Below are positions 34,365 to 43,824 of a DNA stretch of 64,000 bases, one piece after another. The position numbers and the translations under genes are program-made. Source of the stretch: Candidatus Kapaibacterium sp. (lineage in GTDB: Bacteria > Bacteroidota > Ignavibacteria > Kapaibacteriales > NICIL-2). Under the pieces are notes generated by a model that worked only from the letters and a program-made list of their open reading frames with translations, did no database searches and was not told the DNA's origin. The first letter of the stretch is position 1. Every line of letters begins with the position of its first letter. The stretch covers positions 600,670 through 664,669 of the forward strand of contig JANWWF010000001.1 in the NCBI GenBank assembly GCA_025055755.1. Reading direction: 5' to 3'.

Positions 34365-35498
34365 TTATGCGATGCAGTTAATACCAAGACACCGTTCCGC
34401 GATGATCCGGACAATACGTTCAGCAGCGTGGCCATCCCACAGCGGCGGAATCTGGTGGGAACGGGGAGAAGCTGCCAGTACCTCCTCGATTGCGGCAGTG
34501 ATTCGTTCCCGCTTTGGGGGCACCAGGACATTTGTTCCATACTCAATTGTCGAGGGGCGTTCTGTTGTGGTACGTAGTGTAATGCAGGGAACACCAAGAA
34601 CAGTTGTCTCCTCTTGGATTCCACCAGAATCCGTAAGGACAAGTGCAGCATCACGTACTAAGGCGACAAAGTGCACATACCGCTGCGGTGGAATGAGCAA
34701 CAACTGCTTGGCTTTTGTTACGCGGGCACTCAGTCCGAACTGCTCGATGTTGGATTGCGTGCGAGGATGAACGGGGAATACAACCGGCATGCGTTGCGAC
34801 AGGTCCGATAGCACCTCGAGCAACTCGGCAAGCTGGATGGGATCATCAACATTACTGGGGCGGTGCAGAGTGACAACTGCATAGCCACCGCGGGAGAGCC
34901 CCAGTTCCTGACGAATGGTACATGCCTCCACTTTTGGCATAGCAGCCAGAAGCGAATCAATCATCGTGTTACCCACAAAGAACACACGATCAGGCGAAGC
35001 ACCTTCCCGCAGGAGATTGTCAACTCCGCTCTGTTCCGTACAGAAAAGCCAATCGCATAGGGCATCGGTGGCAACGCGATTGATTTCTTCAGGCATGGTG
35101 CGATCGAAACTCCGCAGTCCTGCTTCTACATGCGCGGTTTGAATCCCCAGCTTGACTGCAACCAAAGTGCACGCAATCGTGGAATTGACATCGCCGACTA
35201 CAATCACCAGGTCTGGTTTCCATTCCGTGCAGATGGGCTCAAATGCCAGCATAATGCGTGCAGTTTGTTCTGCATGGGAGCCACTTCCGACACCCAGATA
35301 GAAAAGTGGCTCTGGTAGGTCCAGGTCCTCAAAAAATGCTTGGCTCATCGTGTAGTCGTAGTGTTGGCCCGTATGGCAGATGGCATGCTCAATGTACTCA
35401 GCATATGCAGTGCATGCTCGGGCAATAGGTGCAACCTTCATAAAGTTTGGTCGTGCGCCGACCACCGAAAGGATACGCCGCTTCACTCGGTGCCCCAT
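34365..35498 (-). CDS. wecB: Non-hydrolysing UDP-GlcNAc 2-epimerase
   Basis: This 377-residue protein has the epimerase motifs VVGARPNFMKVAPIA, VVGDVNSTIA, HVEAGLRSFDRTMPEEINR, and the C-terminal LTDSGGIQEE. It interconverts UDP-GlcNAc and UDP-ManNAc for surface polysaccharides. The ATG at 35498 overlaps the stop of the upstream small beta-rich gene, so it is transcribed with it. It sits beside the exopolysaccharide operon on the same strand. Confidence 0.95.
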   Translation of the reverse strand: MGHRVKRRILSVVGARPNFMKVAPIARACTAYAEYIEHAICHTGQHYDYTMSQAFFEDLDLPEPLFYLGVGSGSHAEQTARIMLAFEPICTEWKPDLVIVVGDVNSTIACTLVAVKLGIQTAHVEAGLRSFDRTMPEEINRVATDALCDWLFCTEQSGVDNLLREGASPDRVFFVGNTMIDSLLAAMPKVEACTIRQELGLSRGGYAVVTLHRPSNVDDPIQLAELLEVLSDLSQRMPVVFPVHPRTQSNIEQFGLSARVTKAKQLLLIPPQRYVHFVALVRDAALVLTDSGGIQEETTVLGVPCITLRTTTERPSTIEYGTNVLVPPKRERITAAIEEVLAASPRSHQIPPLWDGHAAERIVRIIAERCLGINCIA

Positions 35499-36043
35499 CG
35501 GTAGTGAATGCCAATTCGCAAGGGCAACAGTAGCCCTAGCTCATCGCCGGTAAGTATCTCAGCTTCTGCATTCCAGCCCAGGTGCCGCGTAATTTTCCCC
35601 TGTATGCCCATTCCCCAGCTGGCAACAAACGACCGCGCAGGAAACCAGCGATATGCCGAAGCAGAATCCCACGCAACCTCTCGTCGGTACCGCTCCCCCA
35701 CCGAAACACCACCCCCCAGTCGGAGGTAGACTCCCACTGGGTTTGCTGCTTGCCATACCAATGCACCGCGAATAATCCAGCCGCGGTAATCATCGGCAAG
35801 CGCAACAGTGGACGCTGTCGGTCGAAAGTAATCCACTGTGGCTGAGATCTCCAGTGGCAGGGAAAAGAGAACCGATTGATGTGGTATAACTGTACGAACC
35901 TCCACTCCCGCAAGCATTCCTCGCCACAGACCCTCATTGAACAGCCAGGCAACAGCAGGGGCAGTAGCACCATTGATACTGAGCGTTGTTTGCCCCCATG
36001 CTGCAACCGCCCCACTCATCAGTACTGCAAGCACTCCTCTCAC
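35483..36043 (-). CDS. Small exported beta-rich protein, family not recognised
   Basis: This 186-residue protein starts at a GTG (36043) with a signal peptide (LAVLMSGAVAAWGQ). A run of short beta strands follows, ending HYRWGTE, as in small outer-membrane barrels. I do not recognise a family. Its 3' end overlaps wecB by 16 bases and its start is 6 bases after the DUF4175 gene stop, so it probably belongs to one long minus-strand transcript. Confidence 0.6.
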   Translation of the reverse strand: MRGVLAVLMSGAVAAWGQTTLSINGATAPAVAWLFNEGLWRGMLAGVEVRTVIPHQSVLFSLPLEISATVDYFRPTASTVALADDYRGWIIRGALVWQAANPVGVYLRLGGGVSVGERYRREVAWDSASAYRWFPARSFVASWGMGIQGKITRHLGWNAEAEILTGDELGLLLPLRIGIHYRWGTE

Positions 36044-36049
36044 GTGGTG

Positions 36050-39000
36050 CTATTCTCCATTGTCGGTTGAACGCACATTCCGCAGACGCTCCACGTAACG
36101 CTCGATGAGCTGCTCATAGTCTTTTGTGTAGCCTAGCTGCATTTGGCGGAGCACGTCCCGAAAGCGTTGCAATTGCTCCAGCGTCTTCAAGCGCAATTCG
36201 GAGGGACTCTGGCGGGCAACATCTTCGCCCGGTCTTGATTGCCGTGTTTTCTCGTAATCGCGTTCATGGAGAGAACGAGACGCATCGAGCAAGCGCGAGA
36301 GAATACGGTCCATCTTTCGCCGCGTCTCGGGCGTCACTGTGCCGCTTTGCATATCGGTCATTACCTCGCGCATGTCCTCTGCGATACGCTCAAGGTCCCC
36401 CAGGGCTTTCCGCTTACCGCCGACTTCTTTCTCTTCGCGGGCAAGCTCTTCGATAGACTTCATCACACGTCCCTGCTGCGCTGCAATACGGCCGAGCTGC
36501 TCGCGCTGGTCTTGCGAAAGCTGCCCCTGACCGAGCTGTTCCATAGCGGCATTGATCTGCTGCTGCATGCCGGCAGCTTCCATCAAACGTTGCATAAAGC
36601 TCGCCCCCGGTTGCATGCCACCAGGACGCATCTGATTAGAATCGCCCTCGCCCTCGCCTTCGCCGGGATTGTTGCCATTCATCTGTTCGAGCATTGCTTG
36701 CATCTGGTTCATAGCACTATTCATCGAGCTCATCGCCGACTGCTGCATTTGACAGGCACCGTAGGAATTGCGTTGTTCGAGTGTGCGCTGGGCTTCCTGC
36801 ATTTGTCGCAGTGCTTGCCCCAGCTGGCGCGCCATTTCCGGGGTGACGGCAGTCGTCCGCTGGGATAGTTGATCGAGACGTCGAGCAAGATTCATCAGCT
36901 GTTCGCGGAGTTGCTGCTGACGCTGCATCAAGCGGTTCATCATCGCTGAATTTGGATCGAGCCGCTGGGTTTCATTTGCCAACTGTTCTTGCTCCTTCGA
37001 TAGCTCCGCCAAATCCTGGAAGGATTGCTGCATCTGACGAGCAACTTCCCGCATTTCATTTTTTCGCATCTCTTGCTTGGCACGTTTCATTGCCTGTGCA
37101 AAGCGTTGCATGCGTTCGGCAGCACGTTGCATCTGTTGGCGTGCCCGCTGGAATTCTCCCTGCTCGAGCGCTTCCTGACTTTGCTCCATCGAACGCTCGG
37201 TTAGCTCTTGCTGAAGCTGCTCGGATGCCTGGCGCAGCTGCTCCTGCACGTTCTTGCGCTGATCGAGTCGTGCCTCTTGCGAAAGTTGCTCAAGCGCACG
37301 GAATTCTTGCTGCAGTTGCTCCATCTCGCGGCGGAGTTGCTCTTGCTGGCGCGCAAGCTCATCGCGAAGCGCCTTGTCATATGGATTCGCATTCTCGGCA
37401 CGCTTTTCCACATCGCGTTGCTGCTCCGCAAGCTGCTCTGCTCGGCGCTGGAGCTCATCCATCTTCTGCTGTGCTTGCAGACGTTTGAGCAGTTCGATCG
37501 CTCGTTCAATGCCTTTGCGAAACTGCTCTTCGTCAAAGCGGAAATTGCGCATTGCACGCTCGATATCTTGTGGTGTGAGCTGTTTGAGCGCCTGCTGCAT
37601 TTCTTCGATAGCACGGCGCAGTTCTTCGGAATTGACCTGTTGGAGAAGCTTTTGCAGCTCGAGATACTTCTGGAGTGTCTCTGGGGAAATTGCTTTGTGC
37701 TCGTTGAGCAGCTTGGTCATTTCCTCAAGCTTGCGCTGAGCCTCTTGAAGCTTTTGCTGCAGCTGTTCCTGCTGGCGCAGAGCATTTTCCAGCGATTTTT
37801 CCGTCTGCCAGCTGGGTTGCTGTTGGCGAAGGAGATCACGCTGAATTTCCTCCATCGTGCGGGCAAGCTCTTCCGCTTTACGCTTGACTTCTTCGAGTTG
37901 CTGTTGAGTGGAACGCTGCGCTACCTGTGCCTGGCGGAACACCTCCTCCAGCGACGGTAAGCGCACTCGAAGTACGCTTGTCCGTGCACTCTTGGGACCA
38001 GAGACGACGTCGTTGTCGAACACCTCCAGATAGAATTCGTACTTATCCTGCGGCGAGATACCGAGCAGGTTCAAATTCCACGTGTAGGGTACTTCCAGCG
38101 TCGTTGCATCGCGTGTTGGCAGAGGAATGTCTGTCGTGCGCCATTGCTGCTCCGGTTCTGCATAGCGAGATTCCACCAAGCGGCTACGCAACACAAGACG
38201 CGAAAAGCCAAAGTCGTCGCTGATAGCAACACGAAGCGGAAGAAGCGCATCGCGACCTACTGTTACATCAGCTGTTGGCTCAAGCAGTGTGATAGTCGGT
38301 GCTGCATCATTTTCGATGCGCAACGTGTAGCGAAGAGGGTCGGGCGTTGTGCGGCCGGCTGCATCTCGAAGCTCGATCCACCACAGCCCACTCCGCTGGA
38401 GCACAAAGCTTCCCTCTGCGAGCTCTCCGCTTGTCCGAAGCGGTATGCGTAGGGTGTCTCCCTGTCGCAACGTATCTGCCACCGGAACAATGACGGCGAA
38501 AGCTGCAGCAATTTCCTTATTTGCCGTCAGCCGAAGCATCGCCCGCGAACCACGCAGCGCGACAATATCAGCATCGCTTTCGGTGTATTCGACCGGCAAG
38601 CGCCGCGCATAGCTGGGTTGCTCCACGCGCAATCGGAAGGAGCGTACCATTGGATAGTCGCTCACCACAATGCGCCCGTGGTTCGATTGCACCTGTTCAT
38701 CATACCACGGCGCTGCGGCGTAGAACTCAATCGTGCTCTTGAGCGCTGAAATTTCAACTGCAAAGCGATTGCTGCTATCCTGGCGCAACGGAAGGCGATC
38801 GGGCTGTTGCTGTTGCTCTTCACGAACGTAAAGTGCAAGATCTGCCGGCAGTACTCCTTGTACATACACTCGAAGCTGCACCGATGTGTTCCGTAATACC
38901 TCTGCGTGCGTAGGCTCTACGCGGAGCGTAAAGGGAGGCGGTGGAACAAATCGCTCGTACCAATGCGACACTCGATATGCTGCCTGTCGAAGGGGTGCAA

Positions 39001-39526
39001 CTCCTCCCACCAGTCCACTTGCCCCTAGCAACACGCCAAGCCACAAGAGAATGCGGCGGCGATGAGCACGATCAATAATGACATCGAAGCGACGACCGGA
39101 AACCTGCTGATACACCTGTTCGAATGCTGCATGCGCCAGCTCAGAGGAACCGCTTGGCGCCTTCCCCGGTGCAACAAGTTGGAGGGCATTGAGCAAGCGG
39201 TCACGCACATCGGGATAGGCATCCCCAACACGGCGTGCAATGGCTTGAAGTGTCGGCCTGGAAGAAGACCATACACGTTGCCAAAGTGTTCGAAGGGGCA
39301 GAGCAACAAGCATGCTCACGGCGCCGATGCCCCATCCTATTGCCAACCCTGTACGCAAGGGGATACCTCCATGCGCAAATGCCTCGATAGCTGCAATAAC
39401 CAGCGTCAAGAGCCCTATTGCTGCACCAGCAGTAATGCTATCGCGCAATAGGAAAAGGAGTGTTTCCTTCCGCCGGACAGCCTGCAATCGGGCTATGATT
39501 GTCTGGTACGCGTTTATTGTGTTCAC
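36050..39526 (-). CDS. DUF4175 family protein, large coiled-coil membrane protein
   Basis: This 1158-residue protein has three hydrophobic segments near the N-terminus (about residues 25-60, 65-90 and 155-180). An Ig-like extracellular region of about 350 residues comes next. From about residue 525 to the end there are hundreds of residues rich in Gln, Glu, Arg, Leu and Met in coiled-coil style, such as LEEVKRKAEELARTMEE. This matches the DUF4175 family found beside DUF4159, DUF58 and MoxR genes in Bacteroidota. The function is unknown. The start is a GTG that overlaps the DUF4159 stop (GTGA), so the two are coupled. Confidence 0.85.
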   Translation of the reverse strand: MNTINAYQTIIARLQAVRRKETLLFLLRDSITAGAAIGLLTLVIAAIEAFAHGGIPLRTGLAIGWGIGAVSMLVALPLRTLWQRVWSSSRPTLQAIARRVGDAYPDVRDRLLNALQLVAPGKAPSGSSELAHAAFEQVYQQVSGRRFDVIIDRAHRRRILLWLGVLLGASGLVGGVAPLRQAAYRVSHWYERFVPPPPFTLRVEPTHAEVLRNTSVQLRVYVQGVLPADLALYVREEQQQQPDRLPLRQDSSNRFAVEISALKSTIEFYAAAPWYDEQVQSNHGRIVVSDYPMVRSFRLRVEQPSYARRLPVEYTESDADIVALRGSRAMLRLTANKEIAAAFAVIVPVADTLRQGDTLRIPLRTSGELAEGSFVLQRSGLWWIELRDAAGRTTPDPLRYTLRIENDAAPTITLLEPTADVTVGRDALLPLRVAISDDFGFSRLVLRSRLVESRYAEPEQQWRTTDIPLPTRDATTLEVPYTWNLNLLGISPQDKYEFYLEVFDNDVVSGPKSARTSVLRVRLPSLEEVFRQAQVAQRSTQQQLEEVKRKAEELARTMEEIQRDLLRQQQPSWQTEKSLENALRQQEQLQQKLQEAQRKLEEMTKLLNEHKAISPETLQKYLELQKLLQQVNSEELRRAIEEMQQALKQLTPQDIERAMRNFRFDEEQFRKGIERAIELLKRLQAQQKMDELQRRAEQLAEQQRDVEKRAENANPYDKALRDELARQQEQLRREMEQLQQEFRALEQLSQEARLDQRKNVQEQLRQASEQLQQELTERSMEQSQEALEQGEFQRARQQMQRAAERMQRFAQAMKRAKQEMRKNEMREVARQMQQSFQDLAELSKEQEQLANETQRLDPNSAMMNRLMQRQQQLREQLMNLARRLDQLSQRTTAVTPEMARQLGQALRQMQEAQRTLEQRNSYGACQMQQSAMSSMNSAMNQMQAMLEQMNGNNPGEGEGEGDSNQMRPGGMQPGASFMQRLMEAAGMQQQINAAMEQLGQGQLSQDQREQLGRIAAQQGRVMKSIEELAREEKEVGGKRKALGDLERIAEDMREVMTDMQSGTVTPETRRKMDRILSRLLDASRSLHERDYEKTRQSRPGEDVARQSPSELRLKTLEQLQRFRDVLRQMQLGYTKDYEQLIERYVERLRNVRSTDNGE

Positions 39527-40230
39527 GGCACTGCGTTCTGTTGACCAAGCACATACACGACAATGTTTGTTCCCATTTTCAGCGCTGCCTCCCGGCGATC
39601 TGGGGGATCACCATGGACCTCAGGATCAGCCCATCCATCGCTGGGGTTGGACTCGTACGTGTAGAACACACATAGCCGAGTGCCGCAAAAAAGCCCGAAT
39701 CCTTGGGGAGGTTTGCCATCATGCTCGTGAATTTTTGGTGGACCATATTGGAAGTGAAAATGGCAATGATAGATGGGATGGGAAAAGGGCAGCTCGATAA
39801 ACTCCTGTTCCGGGAATACTTTCTTCATTTCCCGGCGGATGTACTGGTCCATTCCGTAGTCGTCGTCAATGTAAAGGAAGCCTCCGCTTTCCAAGTATGC
39901 CCGTAAGCGCCGCGCTTCGGATTCAGTAAAGGTAACGTTCCCATGCCCTGTCATAAACAGCATGGGGTAAAGGAAGATGTTGTCGCTGCTTATATCCACG
40001 TACTCATAGCGTGGCTCTACAGGAATGTTTGTGTGCTGCCGGATGTACTGCAACAGGTTAATCTCGGCGGATGGATCATTGTACCAATCGCCTCCGCCGC
40101 TGTATTTGAGCCGCGCAATGCGGAAACTGCTCTGCGAAAGAGATTCTTTCGAGGACAGCCCCGGCACCTGCCCCCAAACCGAGGCAGCGGAAAAACCGAG
40201 ACTAACGCAGATTAGGAATGCGACACGCAT
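39523..40230 (-). CDS. DUF4159 domain-containing exported protein
   Basis: With ATG 40230 this is a 235-residue protein with a signal peptide (MRVAFLICVSLGFSAASVWG). The DUF4159 pattern follows: FRIARLKYSGGGDWYNDPSAE, LFMTGHGNV, the flavodoxin-like GGFLYIDDDYGMD and LPFSHPIYHCHF. The family is predicted to be exported and is often beside DUF4175 and MoxR/DUF58 genes. Its function is unknown. The start overlaps the rsmG stop by 19 bases and its own stop overlaps the DUF4175 start. Confidence 0.88.
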   Translation of the reverse strand: MRVAFLICVSLGFSAASVWGQVPGLSSKESLSQSSFRIARLKYSGGGDWYNDPSAEINLLQYIRQHTNIPVEPRYEYVDISSDNIFLYPMLFMTGHGNVTFTESEARRLRAYLESGGFLYIDDDYGMDQYIRREMKKVFPEQEFIELPFSHPIYHCHFHFQYGPPKIHEHDGKPPQGFGLFCGTRLCVFYTYESNPSDGWADPEVHGDPPDRREAALKMGTNIVVYVLGQQNAVP

Positions 40231-40961
40231 TCGGATGCCGGTGCAGTAGTAGCACAAGTTGGACTGCTTTGCCATGTAACGATGAGCACCTTCTTTTGTT
40301 GCTCTTCCAGCCAGGGAGCACCGCGAAGACGAAGGGGATGTTCCATAATCAACGCCTCGGGAAAGGCAGCACGCGCTTGGGCAATTTCTGCACTCAAGTC
40401 TCCGCCCTTGAGCAGGATGTGCATCCCCGATGGCTTGACAAGTTCACGGGTCCAGCTCAGCAGAGTGCGCGTGTCTGCCACTGCCCGAGCAAGAATCACA
40501 TCGAAGGCGGCGCGAAACGACGGCTTCTGCTTAGCAAGCTCCTCAACTCGAATGCAGTACGCTTCGGTAAAGCGATGCCCTGTATGCTTGGCAAGCATTT
40601 CGGCAGTACGAAGTTTTTTCCGTATAGAATCGACCAGCACCATTCGGAGATCAGGACGCGCGATAATCAGCGGAATCCCTGGCAGCCCTCCTCCCGTACC
40701 AACGTCCAAACAGCGTGCTTTCTGCGGTATGTCCACAACTGTCAAAATTGCCAGCGAGTGGAGAATATGTCGCTCCAGCACGTGATCAATATCCTTGCGC
40801 GAGACGAGATTGATGCGTTCATTCCAATAGCGGAGCTCACGCTCAAACCGCTCGATAGCCCGAAGCTGATCGCGATCGAGGACGATACCATTGGCTGAGC
40901 AAATCGTCCAGAACGCGGCAAGGTCCACAGGAGGTGATGGTAAGTTTGCACTGAAAAACAA
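40212..40961 (-). CDS. rsmG: 16S rRNA (guanine527-N7)-methyltransferase
   Basis: This 249-residue SAM-dependent methyltransferase has NERINLVSRKDIDHVLERHILHSL, the SAM motif CLDVGTGGGLPGIPLIIARP, LVDSIRKKLRT and FDVILARAVAD. It methylates G527 of 16S rRNA. The start is uncertain: the TTG at 40961 gives the extra N-terminal residues, and a downstream GTG is possible. No ATG lies ahead of the conserved region. It is divergent from the GT2 gene by 14 bases and its 3' end overlaps the DUF4159 gene. Confidence 0.92.
   Translation of the reverse strand: MFFSANLPSPPVDLAAFWTICSANGIVLDRDQLRAIERFERELRYWNERINLVSRKDIDHVLERHILHSLAILTVVDIPQKARCLDVGTGGGLPGIPLIIARPDLRMVLVDSIRKKLRTAEMLAKHTGHRFTEAYCIRVEELAKQKPSFRAAFDVILARAVADTRTLLSWTRELVKPSGMHILLKGGDLSAEIAQARAAFPEALIMEHPLRLRGAPWLEEQQKKVLIVTWQSSPTCATTAPASECVSHS
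40941..40948 (+). promoter_or_regulatory. Candidate -7 element for the GT2 gene at 40976
   Basis: TAAGTTTGC on the plus strand matches TAnnTTTGY and lies 28 bases upstream of the ATG at 40976, inside the start of the divergent rsmG gene. A matching -33 TTG was not found. Confidence 0.35.
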
Positions 40962-40975
40962 AAATACACGACCAT

Positions 40976-41653
40976 ATGGACGAGCAACACTCGCCCCTGT
41001 TTTCGGTAATTATTGCCACTTACAACCGCTCCTGGGCTATTGAGCGGGCAATTGAGTCCGTCTTTGCACAAACTGAGCGATCGTGGGAGCTCATTATCGT
41101 GGACGATGGCAGCACCGACGATACCTTAGTGCGCATTCAGCCGTATGTCCTTGCTGCTCAGAATGTGTACGTAGTGGTCCAAGCAAACCACGGCACAGGT
41201 GCTGCCCGTGCTACAGGTATCCGCTTGGCACGTGGAGAATTCATCACCTTTCTCGACTCGGACGACACATATCTGCCGGAGCATTTGGCTGTCCGGAAGC
41301 AGTACATTGCCGATTATCCCACGTGTGACTTCTTCCATGGTGGTGTGATTGTCATCGGTGATCGCTTCGTTCCCGATCGCTTCGATCCCCAACGTCGGAT
41401 TCCTATCGAAGAATGCGCAGTAGGTGGAACGTTTGTCATTCGGCGGCAGGTAGCGCTCCAATTAGGCTTTGCACCGCTCCGCTATGCGGACGATGCAGAC
41501 TTTTTCGACCGTGCACGTCGTGCCGGAATCGAGCCAGTGTACGTTCCCGTTCCCACCTACTGCTACAACCGCACCAGCCCCGATTCGCTATGTACACAAT
41601 TAGCACTATCTGCCTACAAGACAAGTAGCACTTCTCCCTCGACATACCAATGA
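40976..41653 (+). CDS. Glycosyltransferase family 2 protein
   Basis: This 225-residue GT2 enzyme has VIIATYNRSWAIERAIESV, IIVDDGSTDDT, the NHGTGAARATGIRLA segment and the metal-binding LDSDD. No membrane span is obvious, so it is probably cytosolic or peripheral. The sugar donor and acceptor are unknown. The TGA overlaps the ATG of the malic enzyme gene (ATGA). This coupling gives no functional clue. Confidence 0.88.
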   Translation: MDEQHSPLFSVIIATYNRSWAIERAIESVFAQTERSWELIIVDDGSTDDTLVRIQPYVLAAQNVYVVVQANHGTGAARATGIRLARGEFITFLDSDDTYLPEHLAVRKQYIADYPTCDFFHGGVIVIGDRFVPDRFDPQRRIPIEECAVGGTFVIRRQVALQLGFAPLRYADDADFFDRARRAGIEPVYVPVPTYCYNRTSPDSLCTQLALSAYKTSSTSPSTYQ

Positions 41654-42990
41654 ACGAAAAGAATACCTCTGTGCGTCCTCGTCTGCCCGATAACGACGTA
41701 GTGTTTGTAGTCAAAAACCCTCACCGGCCTGGCATGCTGGGCAGACTATGCACGGTAATTGGAGAAGAGGGCGGGCTAATTGGCGACACACAAGCAGTGT
41801 TTATTGGGCATGATCACATTATCCGCCAGATGACAATTGCCGTCTATGACGGAGAGCATTTGGGCGCAATCGAACGGGCAATCCGCGAACGTACCCAAGC
41901 GGAAATTCTTGCCATCAAGGATGTTGTCTTCGAGCAACACCGTGGAGGCAAGATCGCAGTGACGCGGACAAAATCCGCCACCTCGGTCGGGGAGTTACGA
42001 AATCTCTACACCCCTGGTGTTGCTCGCGTATGTAAGGCAATTGAGCAAAATCCCGAGCTCGCTTATGAGTACACCATGCTGGGCAACACAATTGGCATTT
42101 TTACTAACGGCTCGCGCGTCCTTGGCTTAGGCGACATTGGTCCTTTAGCTTCGCTGCCCGTCATGGAAGGCAAAGCAATGCTCTACCATCAGTTTGTTGG
42201 ACTGGGAGCGATGCCGATTCTGGTTGACTCACGCGATCCAGAAGAATTCGTTCACATCGTCGAAAAGACCTCTGTCGGATTTGCAGGCATCCATTTGGAA
42301 GACATTCGAACGCCGGACTGTTTCTACATTGAGGAAGAACTCATCCGCCGGCTCAAAAAACCGGTGATGCATGACGATCAACACGGGACAGCCACTGTAT
42401 TACTTGCTGCTGTTCTGAATGCGTTGAAAAAAGTTGGCCGGCTGGGAGATGACCGCCTGACCTTTGCGCAAATAGGACTTGGTGCCGCAGGCTATGCAAT
42501 CGCAAAGTTGCTCTGCGAGTATGGCTTTCGTGTGGTTGCCTATGACCCAGACCCCACTGCGCCGCAGCGTGCGCAGCGTGCAGGAGCAGAGTTTGTCTCG
42601 TTCCGCGATGCAGTTGCTGCCGATGTTGTTATCGCAACAACAGGCAAAGTTGGGCTCATTACACCCGAGATGGTTCAGCGGGGGCAAATCATTTTTGCGC
42701 TTTCCAACCCGGTGCCTGAGATTTTCCCGGAAGATGCTATCGAAGCAGGCGCCGCCTTTGCCGCCGATGGTAAATCCGTCAACAATGCATTGGCATTTCC
42801 TGGGCTGTTCAAAGCTGCTGTTGAACTGCGCGCTGATTCCATAACAAGTGCAATGAAAATCGCTGCAGCAGAGGCGATCGCCGCCCTTGCTGAACCAGAT
42901 GAGCTTGTCCCGAGTCCTTTCAACCCCGCAGTCCACGCAAACGTTGTCGCTCGCGTCAAAGCAGTTGCACAAGCTACCTCCCCCGGCTAA
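41650..42990 (+). CDS. Malic enzyme with N-terminal ACT domain
   Basis: This 446-residue protein opens with an ACT-type ligand-binding domain (residues 15-85, VVKNPHRPGMLGRLC). The malic enzyme core follows: LYTPGVARVC with the catalytic Tyr, LPVMEGKAMLYHQF with the catalytic Lys, IHLEDIRTPDCF, DDQHGTATV, the Rossmann motif FAQIGLGAAGYAIA and ALSNPVPEI. It oxidatively decarboxylates malate to pyruvate with NAD(P). The ACT domain suggests allosteric control by an amino acid or small ligand, which I infer from family knowledge. There is no C-terminal phosphotransacetylase-like domain. Confidence 0.93.
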   Translation: MNEKNTSVRPRLPDNDVVFVVKNPHRPGMLGRLCTVIGEEGGLIGDTQAVFIGHDHIIRQMTIAVYDGEHLGAIERAIRERTQAEILAIKDVVFEQHRGGKIAVTRTKSATSVGELRNLYTPGVARVCKAIEQNPELAYEYTMLGNTIGIFTNGSRVLGLGDIGPLASLPVMEGKAMLYHQFVGLGAMPILVDSRDPEEFVHIVEKTSVGFAGIHLEDIRTPDCFYIEEELIRRLKKPVMHDDQHGTATVLLAAVLNALKKVGRLGDDRLTFAQIGLGAAGYAIAKLLCEYGFRVVAYDPDPTAPQRAQRAGAEFVSFRDAVAADVVIATTGKVGLITPEMVQRGQIIFALSNPVPEIFPEDAIEAGAAFAADGKSVNNALAFPGLFKAAVELRADSITSAMKIAAAEAIAALAEPDELVPSPFNPAVHANVVARVKAVAQATSPG

Positions 42991-43057
42991 ATACCAACGC
43001 TGCCGGTATGAGCTGTGCTGTATCTGTTTTCCTTTGCACCTTCCGCTTGAGTCTGCG

Positions 43058-43717
43058 CTAATCCACCAGATGCCACACTAACACTGCAGCAAACACCAGC
43101 ACAACAGCTGCCCCTATCCGACGAAGGAGCATAAAGTGGCGAAGCGAAAAGCGCTTCCGATTACGCACAATAAGAGCAACGATGATGCTTAGCCAGCCAA
43201 ATGTGCCAATGCAAAAGCCAAGGGCGAGCAGCGCCTTTTCCCTTATTCCAACCGCTACTGAACGGGATAAAAGCGCTACCGCTGCGGTAAAGGTTGCCGC
43301 CAGCGACGGCAGAAACGTAGGATTGACGATGTTGGTCGCTGCCGTGGCTGCAGCAGAAAGGACCGTAGCAGGGACGGATTGTCCTAACTCTTGCCGCAGT
43401 TCAGCAGAGCGCTCATAGATGCTTGTGCGCGCTAATCGAATGGCATACGTTACCAGCGCAGCAATGATGGCAATTTCTCCCACCAGTGCAATCGTCGGGT
43501 GATAAGTCACCAGGTCGTTGATAAGCTGCATAATTGCCGACGACGCAAAGAGTACTGCCAGGGCAATAATCCCATCTGCAAGCGCAGCACCAGCGGCAGC
43601 CCACAGCCCATGCTTCCACTGCCCCCGCAGAGCACTTGCCATGACGGTCACTGCTACTGGTCCTGGAGGAACCGCAAGGATGAACCCAATAGCTGCACCA
43701 ATGAAAAGGGCAAACAC
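43058..43717 (-). CDS. LysE family amino-acid or metabolite exporter
   Basis: This 219-residue protein has about six membrane spans and the LysE signature GFILAVPPGPVAVTVMASALRG near the N-terminus. The family exports basic amino acids, homoserine lactones or other small molecules; the substrate is not deducible. The start is a GTG at 43717, and an internal start cannot be excluded. A near-match -7 element (GATTTTTG, minus 43746-43753) lies 29 bases upstream. The gene is convergent with malic enzyme, 67 bases away. Confidence 0.85.
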   Translation of the reverse strand: MFALFIGAAIGFILAVPPGPVAVTVMASALRGQWKHGLWAAAGAALADGIIALAVLFASSAIMQLINDLVTYHPTIALVGEIAIIAALVTYAIRLARTSIYERSAELRQELGQSVPATVLSAAATAATNIVNPTFLPSLAATFTAAVALLSRSVAVGIREKALLALGFCIGTFGWLSIIVALIVRNRKRFSLRHFMLLRRIGAAVVLVFAAVLVWHLVD

Positions 43718-43824
43718 GCTGTGACCGTAGGCGATGGAACAAGCACAAAAATCGCCATGTGCGCCAGGGAAGCATGTGTCGGAAAAATTCCGATATTTGT
43801 GCAGCTTCAGTAAAAATAGCTGCT

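Noticed and set aside
37208-37960. A 250-codon Leu-rich plus-strand frame inside the DUF4175 gene
   Set aside because: Its Leu/Ser/Phe-rich sequence is the antisense shadow of the Gln/Glu/Arg-rich coiled-coil region.
42991-43057. Short 5-bp hairpin ATACC/GGTAT after the malic enzyme stop
   Set aside because: The stem is too short and the following T-rich stretch is too far away to call a terminator with confidence.
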